Assembly (NCBI GenBank): GCA_003282985.1
Contig: QBYE01000008.1
Coordinates: forward strand, 1-48,764
Direction of reading: 5' to 3'
Length of the DNA: 48,764 bases
Source of the DNA: Pelagibacteraceae bacterium AG-325-E08
Lineage (GTDB): Bacteria > Pseudomonadota > Alphaproteobacteria > Pelagibacterales > Pelagibacteraceae
The translations under genes were made by a program, and so were the position numbers. This document shows, piece by piece, positions 17,942 through 28,537 of this stretch. The notes under the pieces were generated by a model. That model searched no databases. It saw nothing but the letters and a program-made list of their open reading frames with translations, and was not told the origin of the DNA. Within the stretch, counting starts at the first letter, position 1; each line of letters starts with the position of its first letter.

Positions 17942-19096
17942 ATGTCATCTAATATAAATGTTTTACAGGTAATACCAAAATTAGGATATGGTGGGGCAGA
18001 AACGGGCTGTTATGATATTGCACACTTTCTACCTGAAAACAATTGCAAATCTTTCATTGTAACTAGTGGTGGTGAATTAACCAAGTTTATAGATAAAACA
18101 AAAGTAAAATTAATTAAGCTTCCTGTTCATAGTAAAAATCCTATAATAATATTTTTTAATTCAATAATTATAATTGGAATAATTTTATTTTTTAACATTA
18201 CAATAGTTCATGCCAGAAGTCGTGCACCAGCATGGTCATGTCTCCTAGCAACTAAATTGACTAGAAGAAAATTTGTAACTACATTTCATGGTACTTATAA
18301 TTTTAGTGGTAAAATAAAAAAACTCTATAACTCTGTGATGGTTAGATCTGATTTGATAATTGCGGGATCGAATTTTATTTTTTCACATATTAAAGATAAT
18401 TATTCTGAATTTTTAACACTAAAAAAAAAATTTCTCGTAATATTTAGAGGTATAAATGTAGATTATTTTGATCCGTCTTCAAAATTAGAGGAGGATGAAA
18501 AAAAACTTCTTTTGAAATGGGAGATTAATAAAGAAAAAAAAATTATTTTGGTACCAGGTAGACTTACTTCTTGGAAAGGACAGGAAATGCTTATCGAGGC
18601 AATTAATTTAACTAAAGTTGAATTAGGCTATGAAGCTTTTCATCTTATTATATTAGGAAGTGATCAAGGAAGAGATTTATATAAAAAAAAATTGATTCGT
18701 ATTACTGAACAACATCGTTTAACTAATCAAATTAAATTTATAGATCACTGTAAAGATATGGCTTTGGCCTATAAAGTCTCAGATATTGTTATATCACCTT
18801 CAATAGAGCCAGAGGCTTTTGGTAGAGTTGCAGTAGAGGCACAATCTATGGAGAAGTTAATTATTGCAAGTAATATAGGAGGTTCAAACGAAACAATAGT
18901 AAATGAAAAAACTGGATTTTTATTTGAAGCAGGAAACGTTAATTCTTTAAGTAAAAAAATTATTCAAGCAATAACAATGGATGAGTCATCCCTTAAATTA
19001 ATGGGTAAAGAGGGAAGAAAAAACATTATCAAGAAATTTAATGTTGAAAAAATGTGTTTTTCTACTTATTCAGAGTATAAAAGATTAGTAAATTAA
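17942..19096 (+). CDS. GT4-family glycosyltransferase
   Basis: A 384-residue GT-B glycosyltransferase. The N-terminal glycine-rich loop (PKLGYGGAETG near residues 11-21) and the C-terminal family 4 signature SIEPEAFGRVAVEAQSM near 284-300, with its two conserved glutamates, place it with WaaG/PimA-like enzymes that use nucleotide sugars with retention of configuration. A hydrophobic segment near residues 62-82 may associate it with the membrane. Donor and acceptor are unknown; a surface glycan or LPS core role is likely. Its stop is directly followed by the thrS ATG, so it is the first gene of the translation-factor transcript, an unusual partner for thrS. Confidence 0.87.
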   Translation: MSSNINVLQVIPKLGYGGAETGCYDIAHFLPENNCKSFIVTSGGELTKFIDKTKVKLIKLPVHSKNPIIIFFNSIIIIGIILFFNITIVHARSRAPAWSCLLATKLTRRKFVTTFHGTYNFSGKIKKLYNSVMVRSDLIIAGSNFIFSHIKDNYSEFLTLKKKFLVIFRGINVDYFDPSSKLEEDEKKLLLKWEINKEKKIILVPGRLTSWKGQEMLIEAINLTKVELGYEAFHLIILGSDQGRDLYKKKLIRITEQHRLTNQIKFIDHCKDMALAYKVSDIVISPSIEPEAFGRVAVEAQSMEKLIIASNIGGSNETIVNEKTGFLFEAGNVNSLSKKIIQAITMDESSLKLMGKEGRKNIIKKFNVEKMCFSTYSEYKRLVN

Positions 19097-21016
19097 ATGC
19101 CAACTATTACACTACCAGATGGAAACAGCCTAAATTTTCCAAATAAAGTTACTGGAATTGAAGTAGCTGAAAAAATTAGCAAATCATTAGCAAAACAAGC
19201 ATTGATAATGAGTGTAGATGAAGAGTTAAAGGATTTATATTTTTCAATAAATAAAGATTGCTCGGTGAAAATTTTTACAGCAAAAGATCCTGAGGGATTA
19301 GAAGTCATTAGACATGACACTGCACACATTATGGCTATGGCTGTTCAAGAGCTATACCCGAACACTCAAGTTACAATTGGTCCAGTAATTGAAAATGGTT
19401 TTTTTTATGACTTTGCTAGGAAAGAAACTTTTACAGAGGATGATCTTAAGAAGATTGAAAAAAGAATGTCAGAGATAATTGATAAAGATGTCAAAACAAG
19501 AAGAGAAGTTTGGGAAAGAGAAAAGGCAATTAAACATTTTAAAAAAATTGGTGAAAAATATAAAGCTGAAATAATTGAAAGTATTCCAAAAAATGAGGAA
19601 CTTTCTGTTTATCATCATGGTGATACTTGGCATGATTTGTGTAGAGGCCCGCATCTAACCTCTTCTAGTAAAATTGGTAAAGCCTTCAAATTAACAAAAG
19701 TTTCAGGAGCTTACTGGCGTGGTGACTCTAATAATGAGATGCTTCAAAGAATTTATGGTACCAGCTGGGCATCCCAAAAAGATTTAGACGAATATTTAAA
19801 GAGGATAGAAGAAGCAGAAAAAAGAGATCATAGAAAACTTGGTAAGGAAATGGATTTATTTCATTTTAGAGAAGAAAGCCCTGGCTCTGTCTTTTGGCAT
19901 GAAAAGGGCTGGTCTCTATTTCAGAAATTAATAAATTATATGCGAGCTAGACAGGATGCTGCTGGATATAGAGAAGTAAACACCCCCGAGGTATTAGATA
20001 GATTGTTGTGGGAAAAATCTGGTCATTGGGAAAAATATGGAGAGAATATGTACACTTCAGAAACTCCAGATGAAAAAGTTTTTGCAATTAAGCCAATGAA
20101 TTGTCCAGGCCATATCCAAGTTTTTAATCAAGGTTTAAAAAGCTATAGAGATTTACCTCTACGGATAACAGAATTTGGAAAAGTTCATCGATACGAGCCA
20201 TCAGGAGCACTTCATGGACTTTTAAGAGTAAGAGCCTTTACACAAGATGATGCTCATATATTTTGTACTGAGGATCAAATTACTAGTGAATGTTTAATCG
20301 TTACAAATTTGATCTTAGATATTTATAAAGATTTAGGTTTTGAAAATGTAGTTCTTAAATATGCAGATAGACCAGAAGTGAGAGTTGGTGATGATAAAGT
20401 TTGGGATAAAGCTGAAGCTTCATTATTAAAAGCAGTTAAAGCATCAAAATTAGAATATAGCATTAATAAAGGTGAGGGTGCTTTTTACGGTCCAAAAATT
20501 GAGTTTGTTTTAAGAGATGCAATTGGTAGAGATTGGCAATGTGGTACTTTACAAGTCGATTTCAATTTACCTGGAAGATTGGATGCTTCATACATTGATA
20601 AAGATGGAACAAAAAAAGTTCCCGTGATGTTACATCGAGCTTTATTTGGGTCTCTTGAAAGATTTATTGGAATTTTAATTGAAAATTATGCAGGAAAATT
20701 TCCATTTTGGATTTCACCATTACAAACAGCTGTAATACCAATCTCAGAAGACTTTGAAGATTATGCAGTTAAAGTATCTGAAAAAATTAAATCAGCTGGT
20801 ATGAGCTCATTAGTAGATTTAAAAAATCATAACTTGAATTATAAAATTAGAGAACATTCTCTTGCAAAAGTCCCTGTTTTATTAATTTGTGGTAAAAAAG
20901 AAGTTGACAGTAACTCTGTAACCATTAGAAGGTTGGACTCTAACAAACAAGAAAATATGGAATTAAATACATTTCTAAAAAAATATTCTGCTTTAAATAA
21001 AGTATCTTCAAATTAA
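19097..21016 (+). CDS. thrS: Threonyl-tRNA synthetase
   Basis: A 639-residue class II aminoacyl-tRNA synthetase, full length. The order is TGS domain (1-61), editing domain with HDTAHIMAM near residue 74 and the cysteine/histidine site LCRGPHL near 181, a catalytic core with zinc ligands C336, H387 and H513 (each two residues after the E. coli positions), and a C-terminal anticodon-binding domain from about 535. The ATG follows the previous stop with no gap, and the TAA is followed directly by the infC GTG. The threonyl operator region that E. coli ThrS uses for autoregulation has no room here. Confidence 0.97.
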   Translation: MPTITLPDGNSLNFPNKVTGIEVAEKISKSLAKQALIMSVDEELKDLYFSINKDCSVKIFTAKDPEGLEVIRHDTAHIMAMAVQELYPNTQVTIGPVIENGFFYDFARKETFTEDDLKKIEKRMSEIIDKDVKTRREVWEREKAIKHFKKIGEKYKAEIIESIPKNEELSVYHHGDTWHDLCRGPHLTSSSKIGKAFKLTKVSGAYWRGDSNNEMLQRIYGTSWASQKDLDEYLKRIEEAEKRDHRKLGKEMDLFHFREESPGSVFWHEKGWSLFQKLINYMRARQDAAGYREVNTPEVLDRLLWEKSGHWEKYGENMYTSETPDEKVFAIKPMNCPGHIQVFNQGLKSYRDLPLRITEFGKVHRYEPSGALHGLLRVRAFTQDDAHIFCTEDQITSECLIVTNLILDIYKDLGFENVVLKYADRPEVRVGDDKVWDKAEASLLKAVKASKLEYSINKGEGAFYGPKIEFVLRDAIGRDWQCGTLQVDFNLPGRLDASYIDKDGTKKVPVMLHRALFGSLERFIGILIENYAGKFPFWISPLQTAVIPISEDFEDYAVKVSEKIKSAGMSSLVDLKNHNLNYKIREHSLAKVPVLLICGKKEVDSNSVTIRRLDSNKQENMELNTFLKKYSALNKVSSN

Positions 21017-21562
21017 GTGGCAGATTTCAAACAAAATTATTTTCAAAGAAGAACGAAGGATCGTGGCCCAAAATTTAATAATAGGATTTCTTCACCGGAG
21101 GTTCAAGTTATTACAAGTGATGGTGAAAATTTAGGAACTATTAACACAAATGAGGCAATTTCTATGGCTAAAAATCAAGGCTTAGATTTAATAGAGATAG
21201 CTGCAAATGCGAGCCCTCCTGTATGTAAGATTATGGATATGGGTAAATTTAAATATGATGCACAAAAAAAAGCTAATTTAGCAAAAAAGAAACAAAAAAT
21301 TGTAGCTCTTAAAGAAATTAAGATGAGACCTGTAACAGAAACTCATGATTATGAATTTAAAGTGAAAAATGCAAAAAAATTTATAGCTAAAGGAGATAAA
21401 GTAAAATTTACAATAAGATTTAAAGGTCGAGAACTTCAACATTCTCATTTAGGCAATGAGCTTATGACTAAAATTAAAGAAGACATGAAAGATATTGGCA
21501 AAGTAGAATTACACCCAAAGTTTGATGGAAAACAAATGATAATGGTAATTCAGCCTTTATAA
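21017..21562 (+). CDS. infC: Translation initiation factor IF-3 (GTG start)
   Basis: A 181-residue factor that binds the 30S subunit, blocks 50S joining and checks the start codon and initiator tRNA. The N-terminal domain (NNRISSPEVQVITSDGENLG), the lysine-rich linker helix (near residues 79-96) and the C-terminal domain (IKMRPVTETHDYEFK and beyond) are all present. The start is the GTG at 21017, immediately after the thrS TAA; no in-frame ATG gives a complete N-terminus. E. coli infC uses AUU for self-regulation; GUG is an ordinary alternative start, so such control is not shown here. Confidence 0.95.
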   Translation: MADFKQNYFQRRTKDRGPKFNNRISSPEVQVITSDGENLGTINTNEAISMAKNQGLDLIEIAANASPPVCKIMDMGKFKYDAQKKANLAKKKQKIVALKEIKMRPVTETHDYEFKVKNAKKFIAKGDKVKFTIRFKGRELQHSHLGNELMTKIKEDMKDIGKVELHPKFDGKQMIMVIQPL

Positions 21563-21615
21563 GCCTTAATATAGGTTGTAAATATTCTTTAATCTTTGTA
21601 TAACCTCGCTCAATT

Positions 21616-21822
21616 ATGCCAAAACTAAAAACAAAAAGCTCAGCAAAAAAACGTTTTAAAATATCAGCTAGAGGAAAAGTCATGATGGCTCAAGCTGGTA
21701 AGAGGCATGGTATGATTAAAAGAACAAATTCTCAAATTAGAAAATTAAGAGGCACTACAGCGATGTCAAAACAAGATGCAAAAATCGTTAAATCGTACAT
21801 GCCATATAGTTTAAGAGGTTAA
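21616..21822 (+). CDS. rpmI: 50S ribosomal protein L35
   Basis: A 68-residue, highly basic ribosomal protein. The start [15 protein letters not shown] and the following [16 protein letters not shown] match bL35 closely, and the length is normal. It is 53 bases after infC and 1 base before rplT. The spacer from infC (21563-21615) holds nothing I can identify; the pseudoknot through which L20 represses rpmI in E. coli cannot be recognised by eye. Confidence 0.97.
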   Translation: MPKLKTKSSAKKRFKISARGKVMMAQAGKRHGMIKRTNSQIRKLRGTTAMSKQDAKIVKSYMPYSLRG

Positions 21823-21823
21823 A

Positions 21824-22180
21824 ATGGCAAGAGTTAAAAGAGGTGTTACAAGTAAAGCTAAACATAAAAAAGTCCTAAAAGCTGTTAAGGGTCAATGGGG
21901 AAGAAGAAAAAATACAATCCGAGTTGCAAAGCAAGCTATGGAAAAAGCTTTGCAATATGCTTACAGAGATCGTAGAAATAAAAAAAGGGACTTTAAATCT
22001 CTTTGGATACAAAGAATTAATGCAGGCGTGAGATCTGAAGGTATGACTTATTCTAGGTTTATTAATGGATTAAATAAGTGTGGAATTAAAATTGATAGAA
22101 AAATTCTAGCTGAGATAGCGTATGATAGTCCAGAAGCCTTTAAAATTATAGTTCAAAAAGCACAATCTGCTTTAAATTAA
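21824..22180 (+). CDS. rplT: 50S ribosomal protein L20
   Basis: A 118-residue basic protein needed early in 50S assembly. The start [19 protein letters not shown] and the region [20 protein letters not shown] are diagnostic of bL20. The C-terminal globular half ([17 protein letters not shown]) is the part that in E. coli and Bacillus represses its own operon. It begins 1 base after the rpmI stop. A 43-base spacer separates it from pheS. Confidence 0.97.
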   Translation: MARVKRGVTSKAKHKKVLKAVKGQWGRRKNTIRVAKQAMEKALQYAYRDRRNKKRDFKSLWIQRINAGVRSEGMTYSRFINGLNKCGIKIDRKILAEIAYDSPEAFKIIVQKAQSALN

Positions 22181-22223
22181 TCTTCACTATTGTTTTATTT
22201 TTCTGAATAAATAATCTGTAAAG

Positions 22224-23291
22224 ATGTCTGATCTAAAAAAAATAAGAGATGAATTTATCTTAAAACTAAATGGTAAATTAGATTTCTCAGAGATAGATCA
22301 AATAAAATCAGATCTATTTGGTAAAAATGGATTGATTTCATCTCAATTTAAAAAAATTAGAACGATGGTTGAGTCTGAAAGAAAAAAATTTGCATCCGAT
22401 TTGAATGTTATTAAAGATGAGCTACAAGATCTTATAAATTCAAAAATAAATGAAATTGAAAATGCAGAAATAAATAAAAAATTAGATAAAGAAAAAATTG
22501 ATATAACTTTACCAGAAAGACCTTTTGTTAGAGGAAAAATTCATCCAGTTTCACAAACAATTGATGAAATATCGTCTATATTTTCTGAGATAGGTTTTAG
22601 CGTAGAAGAAGGTCCTGATGTCGAAAATGAATATAATAATTTTACTGCACTAAATACTCCTGACAACCACCCAGCAAGAGATATGCACGACACTTTTTAT
22701 CTAGATGAAAAAAAACAAAAACTATTACGTACTCATACTTCTCCAGTTCAAATTAGAACTATGTTAAAAGACAAACCGCCATTTAAGATTATTGCACCTG
22801 GTAGAACTTATAGATCAGATAGTGATCAGACACATGCTCCTATGTTCCACCAAGTTGAGGGTTTACATATAGACAAAAATATAAATATGGGTCATTTGAA
22901 AGGATGTTTAAATTATTTGATCAAAGAGTTTTTTGAAGTAGATAAAATAAAAATGAGATTTAGACCAAGTCATTTTCCTTTTACTGAACCATCTGCTGAA
23001 GTTGATATTGGATACGAAATGAAAGATGGGAAAATAATAATTGGAGAAGGTAATCAATGGCTAGAAATTTTAGGATGTGGTATGGTTCATCCAAATGTTT
23101 TAAAAAATGTGAAAGTCGATCCAGCAAAGTTTCAAGGTTACGCATTTGGTATTGGCATTGATAGATTGGCAATGTTAAAATATGGAATCAATGATTTAAG
23201 AGCATTTTTTGATTGTGATTATAGATGGCTGAATCATTTTGGATTTGATCCTTTAGATGTACCAACAAACTATAGAGGCCTTAGTAGATGA
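22224..23291 (+). CDS. pheS: Phenylalanyl-tRNA synthetase alpha subunit
   Basis: A 355-residue catalytic subunit of the alpha2-beta2 enzyme. The N-terminal coiled coil (about residues 1-85) binds tRNA. The class II core follows, with [12 protein letters not shown] near 171 (motif 2 region), [20 protein letters not shown] near 192, and motif 3 GFGIDR-like sequence ([14 protein letters not shown] near 311). Length is close to the usual 330-350. It overlaps pheT by 4 bases (ATGA), a standard coupling of the two subunits. No phe leader peptide is visible upstream. Confidence 0.96.
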   Translation: MSDLKKIRDEFILKLNGKLDFSEIDQIKSDLFGKNGLISSQFKKIRTMVESERKKFASDLNVIKDELQDLINSKINEIENAEINKKLDKEKIDITLPERPFVRGKIHPVSQTIDEISSIFSEIGFSVEEGPDVENEYNNFTALNTPDNHPARDMHDTFYLDEKKQKLLRTHTSPVQIRTMLKDKPPFKIIAPGRTYRSDSDQTHAPMFHQVEGLHIDKNINMGHLKGCLNYLIKEFFEVDKIKMRFRPSHFPFTEPSAEVDIGYEMKDGKIIIGEGNQWLEILGCGMVHPNVLKNVKVDPAKFQGYAFGIGIDRLAMLKYGINDLRAFFDCDYRWLNHFGFDPLDVPTNYRGLSR

Positions 23292-25693
23292 AAATCACAT
23301 TTGATTGGCTTCAAGATCATTTAAAAACTAATTTAAAAGAAAAACATCTTTTAGAACAACTTACCAATATAGGATTAGAAGTGGAAAGTGTGGATAGTCT
23401 CTCTGCTGATAATGAGCTATTTAAAATAGCAAAAATTGTTAAAACTGAAAAACACCCAAATGCAGATCGACTTAAAGTTTGTGATGTCGATGTTGGAGAA
23501 AAAGAATTTAAAAAGGTTATTTGTGGGGCTGCTAATGCAAGAAAAGGACTAATTACTATTTATGCACCTCCAGGTGCAACTATTCCTAAAACAAAAACAA
23601 AATTAGCTGTATCCAAAATTAGAGGTGTCACTTCTTATGGAATGCTTTGTTCAGAGTCTGAATTAGATTTGTCTAATGAAAGTGAAGGGATAACTGAATT
23701 ATCAACTAAATATGAAAAAAATATTGGAAAAAAATTTTTTTCAAAATCAAAATCCAATCTTATTGATTTATCAATAACACCTAACAGACCAGACTGTCTT
23801 GGCGTTAGAGGAATAGCCAGAGATCTTGTTGCATCAGGTTTTGGAAAACTGTTGGAGTTAAAAGAAAAAAAAATTAAATCAACAACAAAACAAACTTTAA
23901 AAGTTAAAATTAATAGAGAAAAAAATCAAGGATGTACTGCTTTTGGTAGCTGTTTAATTACAAATGTAAAAAATACAGAAAGTCCCCGATGGCTTAAGGA
24001 TAAATTAATTTCAGTTGGTCAAAAACCAATATCAGCGATAGTTGATATTACAAATTATGTTATGCTTGATATAAATCGTCCACTACATGCATATGATGCT
24101 GATAAAATTGAAAAAGGTATAATTGTTCGAAGTTCAAATTCTGGAGAAAAATTTACTGCTCTAGATAATAAAAATTATAAATTAGAGAAGGGCATGTGTG
24201 TGATAAGTGATCAAAAAGGAGTTTTAGGATTAGGAGGAATTATTGGAGGAACCAGATCAGGAACAGAATTAGATACTAAAAATATATTGTTAGAGTCAGC
24301 CTATTTTGAACCAAGATCAATAAGAAATACATCAAAAAAATTAAATCTTGATACAGATGCAAAGTTTAGATTTGAAAGAGGTATTGATCCATCATCCATT
24401 GAAGATGGTTTAAATAAAGCAGCACTTTTAATCAAAGACATTTGTGGTGGAGAAATTAGTAAAATTGATATTCAAAGAATTGAAACAAGCAAAATTAAAA
24501 CTATTAAATTTGACCCTAATTTATTTGAGAAAATAACTGGATTTAAGATTTCAATTAAAGAAATATTTAAAATCTTAGAAGATCTTGGTTTTAAAATTAA
24601 AAAAGAAAAAAAAAATTTAAAATTAACTATTCCAACATGGAGACCCGATATTTCACAAGAAATAGATATTGTTGAAGAGTTAGTAAGAATAACTGGATAT
24701 GATAAGATCAAAATTATTGATCCAAATAAAGAAAGAACTAAATCTACTTTAACTCAATCACAAAAATTATTTCATTTCTTACAAAGAGCAATTGCTTCAA
24801 AAGGTTATTTAGAGGCAATAACATGGTCATTTACTAACTCAAATTACAATGATCATTTTAAAGATAAAAATAAAGAAATTAAGATTGTAAATCCAATAAG
24901 TTCAGATTTAGGAGTGTTGAGAAACTCAATATTTTCAAATTTAATAATGTATATGAATAAGAATTTAGACAGAGGTTTTAAAGATTTATCAATATTTGAA
25001 ATAGGTCCTGTTTTTACCGGTTCTAATCCAGGTGAACAAAATACTGTAGTATGTGGTTTGTCGGTAGGTAAAAAATCAAGATTATCATGGATTGAAAGAG
25101 AGAGAAATGTTGATGTATTTGATGTTAAAAGAGATGTAGTTCAAACTTTAGTTGAAGCAGGGTACAATTCAAATAATTTTTTTATAGATAATGAAACTCC
25201 AAATTATTACCATCCAGGGAAGTCTGGTAGATTGTTTTTAAATAGAGACAAAGATAAAGTCGTAGCTTATTTTGGGGAAATACACCCTAATATTTTAAAA
25301 AAGATAGATCTAAAAACAGAGTCTTTAGTAGGTTTTGAAATTTTAATAGATAATTTGAAATTACCAAAAAAAACACTTAATGATCAAAAAACTAAATTCG
25401 AAGTCTCTGATTATCAAAAATCTGAGAGAGATTTTGCATTTATAGTTGCTAAAGAGGTAAAAGCTCAGGATTTAATTAATGCTATTTCGAAAGTGGATCA
25501 AAAATTAATTAGCAATATTAATGTTTTTGATATTTATGAGGGTGAAAATATTCCCGAAAATAAAAAATCAATAGCAATTAGTTTAACCATACAATCAACC
25601 GAGAAGACATTAAATGATAATGATTTAGAAAACATTAATGATTTAATAATTAAAACTGTTGAAAGCAAAACTGGCGCCAAGATACGTTCTTAA
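23288..25693 (+). CDS. pheT: Phenylalanyl-tRNA synthetase beta subunit
   Basis: An 801-residue partner of PheS. The order is the N-terminal EMAP-type tRNA-binding domain (about residues 40-150, [15 protein letters not shown]), B3/B4 editing domain (about 210-385), B5 (about 405-475), a core-like domain, and the C-terminal ferredoxin-fold anticodon-binding domain (about 708-800, [14 protein letters not shown]). Length is normal. It is 5 bases upstream of lepA, so the whole thrS to lepA stretch appears to be one transcript. Confidence 0.96.
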   Translation: MKITFDWLQDHLKTNLKEKHLLEQLTNIGLEVESVDSLSADNELFKIAKIVKTEKHPNADRLKVCDVDVGEKEFKKVICGAANARKGLITIYAPPGATIPKTKTKLAVSKIRGVTSYGMLCSESELDLSNESEGITELSTKYEKNIGKKFFSKSKSNLIDLSITPNRPDCLGVRGIARDLVASGFGKLLELKEKKIKSTTKQTLKVKINREKNQGCTAFGSCLITNVKNTESPRWLKDKLISVGQKPISAIVDITNYVMLDINRPLHAYDADKIEKGIIVRSSNSGEKFTALDNKNYKLEKGMCVISDQKGVLGLGGIIGGTRSGTELDTKNILLESAYFEPRSIRNTSKKLNLDTDAKFRFERGIDPSSIEDGLNKAALLIKDICGGEISKIDIQRIETSKIKTIKFDPNLFEKITGFKISIKEIFKILEDLGFKIKKEKKNLKLTIPTWRPDISQEIDIVEELVRITGYDKIKIIDPNKERTKSTLTQSQKLFHFLQRAIASKGYLEAITWSFTNSNYNDHFKDKNKEIKIVNPISSDLGVLRNSIFSNLIMYMNKNLDRGFKDLSIFEIGPVFTGSNPGEQNTVVCGLSVGKKSRLSWIERERNVDVFDVKRDVVQTLVEAGYNSNNFFIDNETPNYYHPGKSGRLFLNRDKDKVVAYFGEIHPNILKKIDLKTESLVGFEILIDNLKLPKKTLNDQKTKFEVSDYQKSERDFAFIVAKEVKAQDLINAISKVDQKLISNINVFDIYEGENIPENKKSIAISLTIQSTEKTLNDNDLENINDLIIKTVESKTGAKIRS

Positions 25694-25698
25694 AGTAA

Positions 25699-27504
25699 AT
25701 GAGCAATATTGATAATATTAGAAATTTTGCAATTATTGCTCATATTGACCATGGAAAATCTACGATAGCGGATAGAATAATCCATAGCTGTGGTGGACTT
25801 ACTGAAAGAGAAATGAAAGCTCAAGTTTTAGACTCAATGGATATTGAGCGTGAAAGAGGCATTACAATTAAAGCTCAAACAGTAAAGCTCAATTATAAAG
25901 CGAAAGATGGCAAAGATTATATTTTAAATATTATAGATACCCCAGGTCATGTAGATTTTAGTTATGAGGTAAGTAGATCTCTTTATGCCTGTGAAGGTTC
26001 AATTTTAATTGTTGATAGCACTCAAGGCGTAGAAGCCCAAACTCTCGCAAACGTTTATCAGGCTCTTGATATTAATCATGAAATAATTCCAGTTTTAAAT
26101 AAAGTAGATCTTCCGGCTTCAGATTTAGATAGAACAAAAACACAAATTGAGGAGGTGATAGGCATTGATACAGAGGGAGCAATTCCTTGTTCAGGAAAAA
26201 CAGGTGAAGGTATAGAAGATATTTTGGAACAAATTATTAAAGTTTTACCCAGTCCTAAAGGTGAAAGTTTAGGTGATCTAAAATGCTTATTGGTTGATAG
26301 TTGGTATGATACATATTTAGGGGTTGTTATTCTTGTAAGGGTTATTGATGGTAAAATTTCAAAAAATATGAAAATTAAAATGATGTCCACTAATCAAGAA
26401 TATATTGTTGAAAAAGTTGGTGTTTTTACACCAAAAGCTAAAGATATTAATGAGTTAAACGCTGGAGAAATAGGCTTTATAACAACAGGGATAAAAGTTT
26501 TATCTGAAACAAAGGTTGGTGACACAATATGTGATGTTGCAAAACCTTTGAAAGAAGCACTCCCAGGTTTTAAACCAAGTAAACCCGTAGTATTTTGTGG
26601 ATTATTTCCGGTAGATAGTTCTGAGTATCAAAAATTAAAAGATGGTTTAGCTAAATTACAATTAAACGATGCAAGTTTTTCATTTGAAACTGAGTCTTCT
26701 TCAGCATTGGGACTAGGGTTTAGATGTGGTTTTTTAGGATTACTTCATTTGGAAATTGTTACTGAAAGATTAGAAAGAGAATTTGACGTAAACTTATTAA
26801 CAACAACCCCGGGAGTTGTATATAAAGTTCATATGAATAAAGGAGATATAATTGATCTACATAATCCTTCAAGTTTACCAAATCCAACATTAATTAAAAT
26901 GATTGAAGAACCATGGATAAAAGCAACAATAATAACTCCAGATGAATATTTAGGCTCAATAATAAAGATGTGTCAGGATAAAAGAGGAGTGCAAACTAAT
27001 TTAAGTTATTCAGGAAATAGAGCAGTTGTAAATTATGAATTACCTTTAAATGAAGTTGTTTTTGATTTTAATGATCGTTTAAAATCAATGACTAGTGGAT
27101 ATGCTAGTTTTGATTATGAAATAATTGAACATAAAGAAGGTGATTTAGTAAAACTTGGAATTTTAGTTAATGCAGAACCAGTCGATGCATTAGCAATGAT
27201 GATACATAAAGATTTTGCTCAAAAGATAGGTAGAGAAGTATGTGAAAAATTAAAAGATTTAATACCTAGACACAATTTTATGATTCCAGTTCAGGCTGCA
27301 ATAGGTGGTAAAATAATAGCAAGAGAAACGATAAAAGGCTTTAAAAAAGACGTTTTAACCAAGATTCATGGTGGAGGTGCAACTGACAGAAAAAGAAAAC
27401 TTTTGGAGAAGCAAAAAAAAGGTAAAGCAAGATCAAAACAGTTTGGTAGAGTAGAGATACCACAGGAAGCATTTATAGGAGTGCTAAAAATACAAAAAGA
27501 ATAA
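25699..27504 (+). CDS. lepA: Elongation factor 4 (LepA)
   Basis: A 601-residue translational GTPase that acts on 70S ribosomes under ionic or cold stress and in initiation/biogenesis. G1 is AHIDHGKST near residues 14-22, G3 is DTPGHVDF near 80, and G4 is NKVDLPA near 134. The EF4-specific C-terminal domain is present, ending with [18 protein letters not shown], which reaches the peptidyl-transferase region. Length is the family standard. It lies 1 base before the oxidoreductase gene. Confidence 0.97.
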   Translation: MSNIDNIRNFAIIAHIDHGKSTIADRIIHSCGGLTEREMKAQVLDSMDIERERGITIKAQTVKLNYKAKDGKDYILNIIDTPGHVDFSYEVSRSLYACEGSILIVDSTQGVEAQTLANVYQALDINHEIIPVLNKVDLPASDLDRTKTQIEEVIGIDTEGAIPCSGKTGEGIEDILEQIIKVLPSPKGESLGDLKCLLVDSWYDTYLGVVILVRVIDGKISKNMKIKMMSTNQEYIVEKVGVFTPKAKDINELNAGEIGFITTGIKVLSETKVGDTICDVAKPLKEALPGFKPSKPVVFCGLFPVDSSEYQKLKDGLAKLQLNDASFSFETESSSALGLGFRCGFLGLLHLEIVTERLEREFDVNLLTTTPGVVYKVHMNKGDIIDLHNPSSLPNPTLIKMIEEPWIKATIITPDEYLGSIIKMCQDKRGVQTNLSYSGNRAVVNYELPLNEVVFDFNDRLKSMTSGYASFDYEIIEHKEGDLVKLGILVNAEPVDALAMMIHKDFAQKIGREVCEKLKDLIPRHNFMIPVQAAIGGKIIARETIKGFKKDVLTKIHGGGATDRKRKLLEKQKKGKARSKQFGRVEIPQEAFIGVLKIQKE

Positions 27505-27505
27505 T

Positions 27506-28537
27506 ATGGAAAATATAAATTGGGGTATCTTAGGGCTGGGAGATATAGCCAATACATTTTCGAAAAGTTTTGAAGAAACATCAAATGCTAAACTTTTAGC
27601 TGTAGCAAGTAAAGATCTTGAAAAACTAAATAAATTTAAAGATAAATTTAATTTCGAGAATAAATTTTTATTTAACAATTATGAAGATTTAATTAATTGC
27701 AAGGAAGTAGATATTATTTATATTGCATTACCTAATTTTTTACATCATCATTGGGCATTAAAAAGCATCAGAAATAAAAAGCATGTTCTTGTAGAAAAGC
27801 CAGTAACTTTAAATCTTAATGAAATCAAAAATATTAAAAAAAACCTTGATGACAAGAAAATATTTTTTGGTGAAGCATTTATGTATAGGTATCATCCACA
27901 AATTAAAATAATTTTAGATATTATTAGAAATAATGACATTGGTAACTTGCTCAATATGAAATCTCAGTTTGGGACTAATTTTTTATCAAAAAAAAAATTA
28001 TGGTTTTTTAATAAAAAAAAAAAAATTGACCCTAATAGTAGACTTTTTAGTAAAAAATTAGGTGGTGGTTGTATTTTAGATTTAGGATGCTATCCATCAT
28101 CATTTAGTTTATTAATTTCATCTTTAGCATCAAAAAAAGATAAATCAGAAATAAAACTATCAAATATTTTTAGAGAAATGGGTGAGACTAATGTCGATGT
28201 AGATTGTTATGCCAAAATTATATTTGAAGATAATTTTTTTTCAGAAATCTATGCTTCATTTAAAAAAAACTTAGGTAGAAAAACTGAAATTCATGGTGAA
28301 AAAGGTTCAATAGTTATCAATGATAGCTGGTTTGGCAGTAAAAGTATTATTAAAAAAGATTATAAAGGAGAACGGGTTATTAATATAAACAATATAAAAA
28401 AAAGTATTTACTCTTATCAAATTGAAAATATTAGCGAAGTTATACTTAACAATTTATACAAACCTAAATTTCCAGGTATCAGTTTAAATGAAAGTATAAT
28501 AAATATGAAAATAATAGAAGATTGGCAAAATGCGTAA
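27506..28537 (+). CDS. Gfo/Idh/MocA-family oxidoreductase
   Basis: A 343-residue NAD(P)-dependent sugar-type dehydrogenase. The N-terminal Rossmann motif is GILGLGDIA near residues 7-15. EKPVTLN near 98-104 supplies the family's conserved EKP lysine, and FMYRYHP near 121-127 begins the C-terminal substrate domain, with GGGCILDLGCYP near 185. Such enzymes oxidise or reduce sugars, inositols or nucleotide-sugar intermediates. It overlaps the next gene, a GT17 glycosyltransferase, by 8 bases, which suggests a sugar-modification role together. Substrate unknown. Confidence 0.85.
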   Translation: MENINWGILGLGDIANTFSKSFEETSNAKLLAVASKDLEKLNKFKDKFNFENKFLFNNYEDLINCKEVDIIYIALPNFLHHHWALKSIRNKKHVLVEKPVTLNLNEIKNIKKNLDDKKIFFGEAFMYRYHPQIKIILDIIRNNDIGNLLNMKSQFGTNFLSKKKLWFFNKKKKIDPNSRLFSKKLGGGCILDLGCYPSSFSLLISSLASKKDKSEIKLSNIFREMGETNVDVDCYAKIIFEDNFFSEIYASFKKNLGRKTEIHGEKGSIVINDSWFGSKSIIKKDYKGERVININNIKKSIYSYQIENISEVILNNLYKPKFPGISLNESIINMKIIEDWQNA

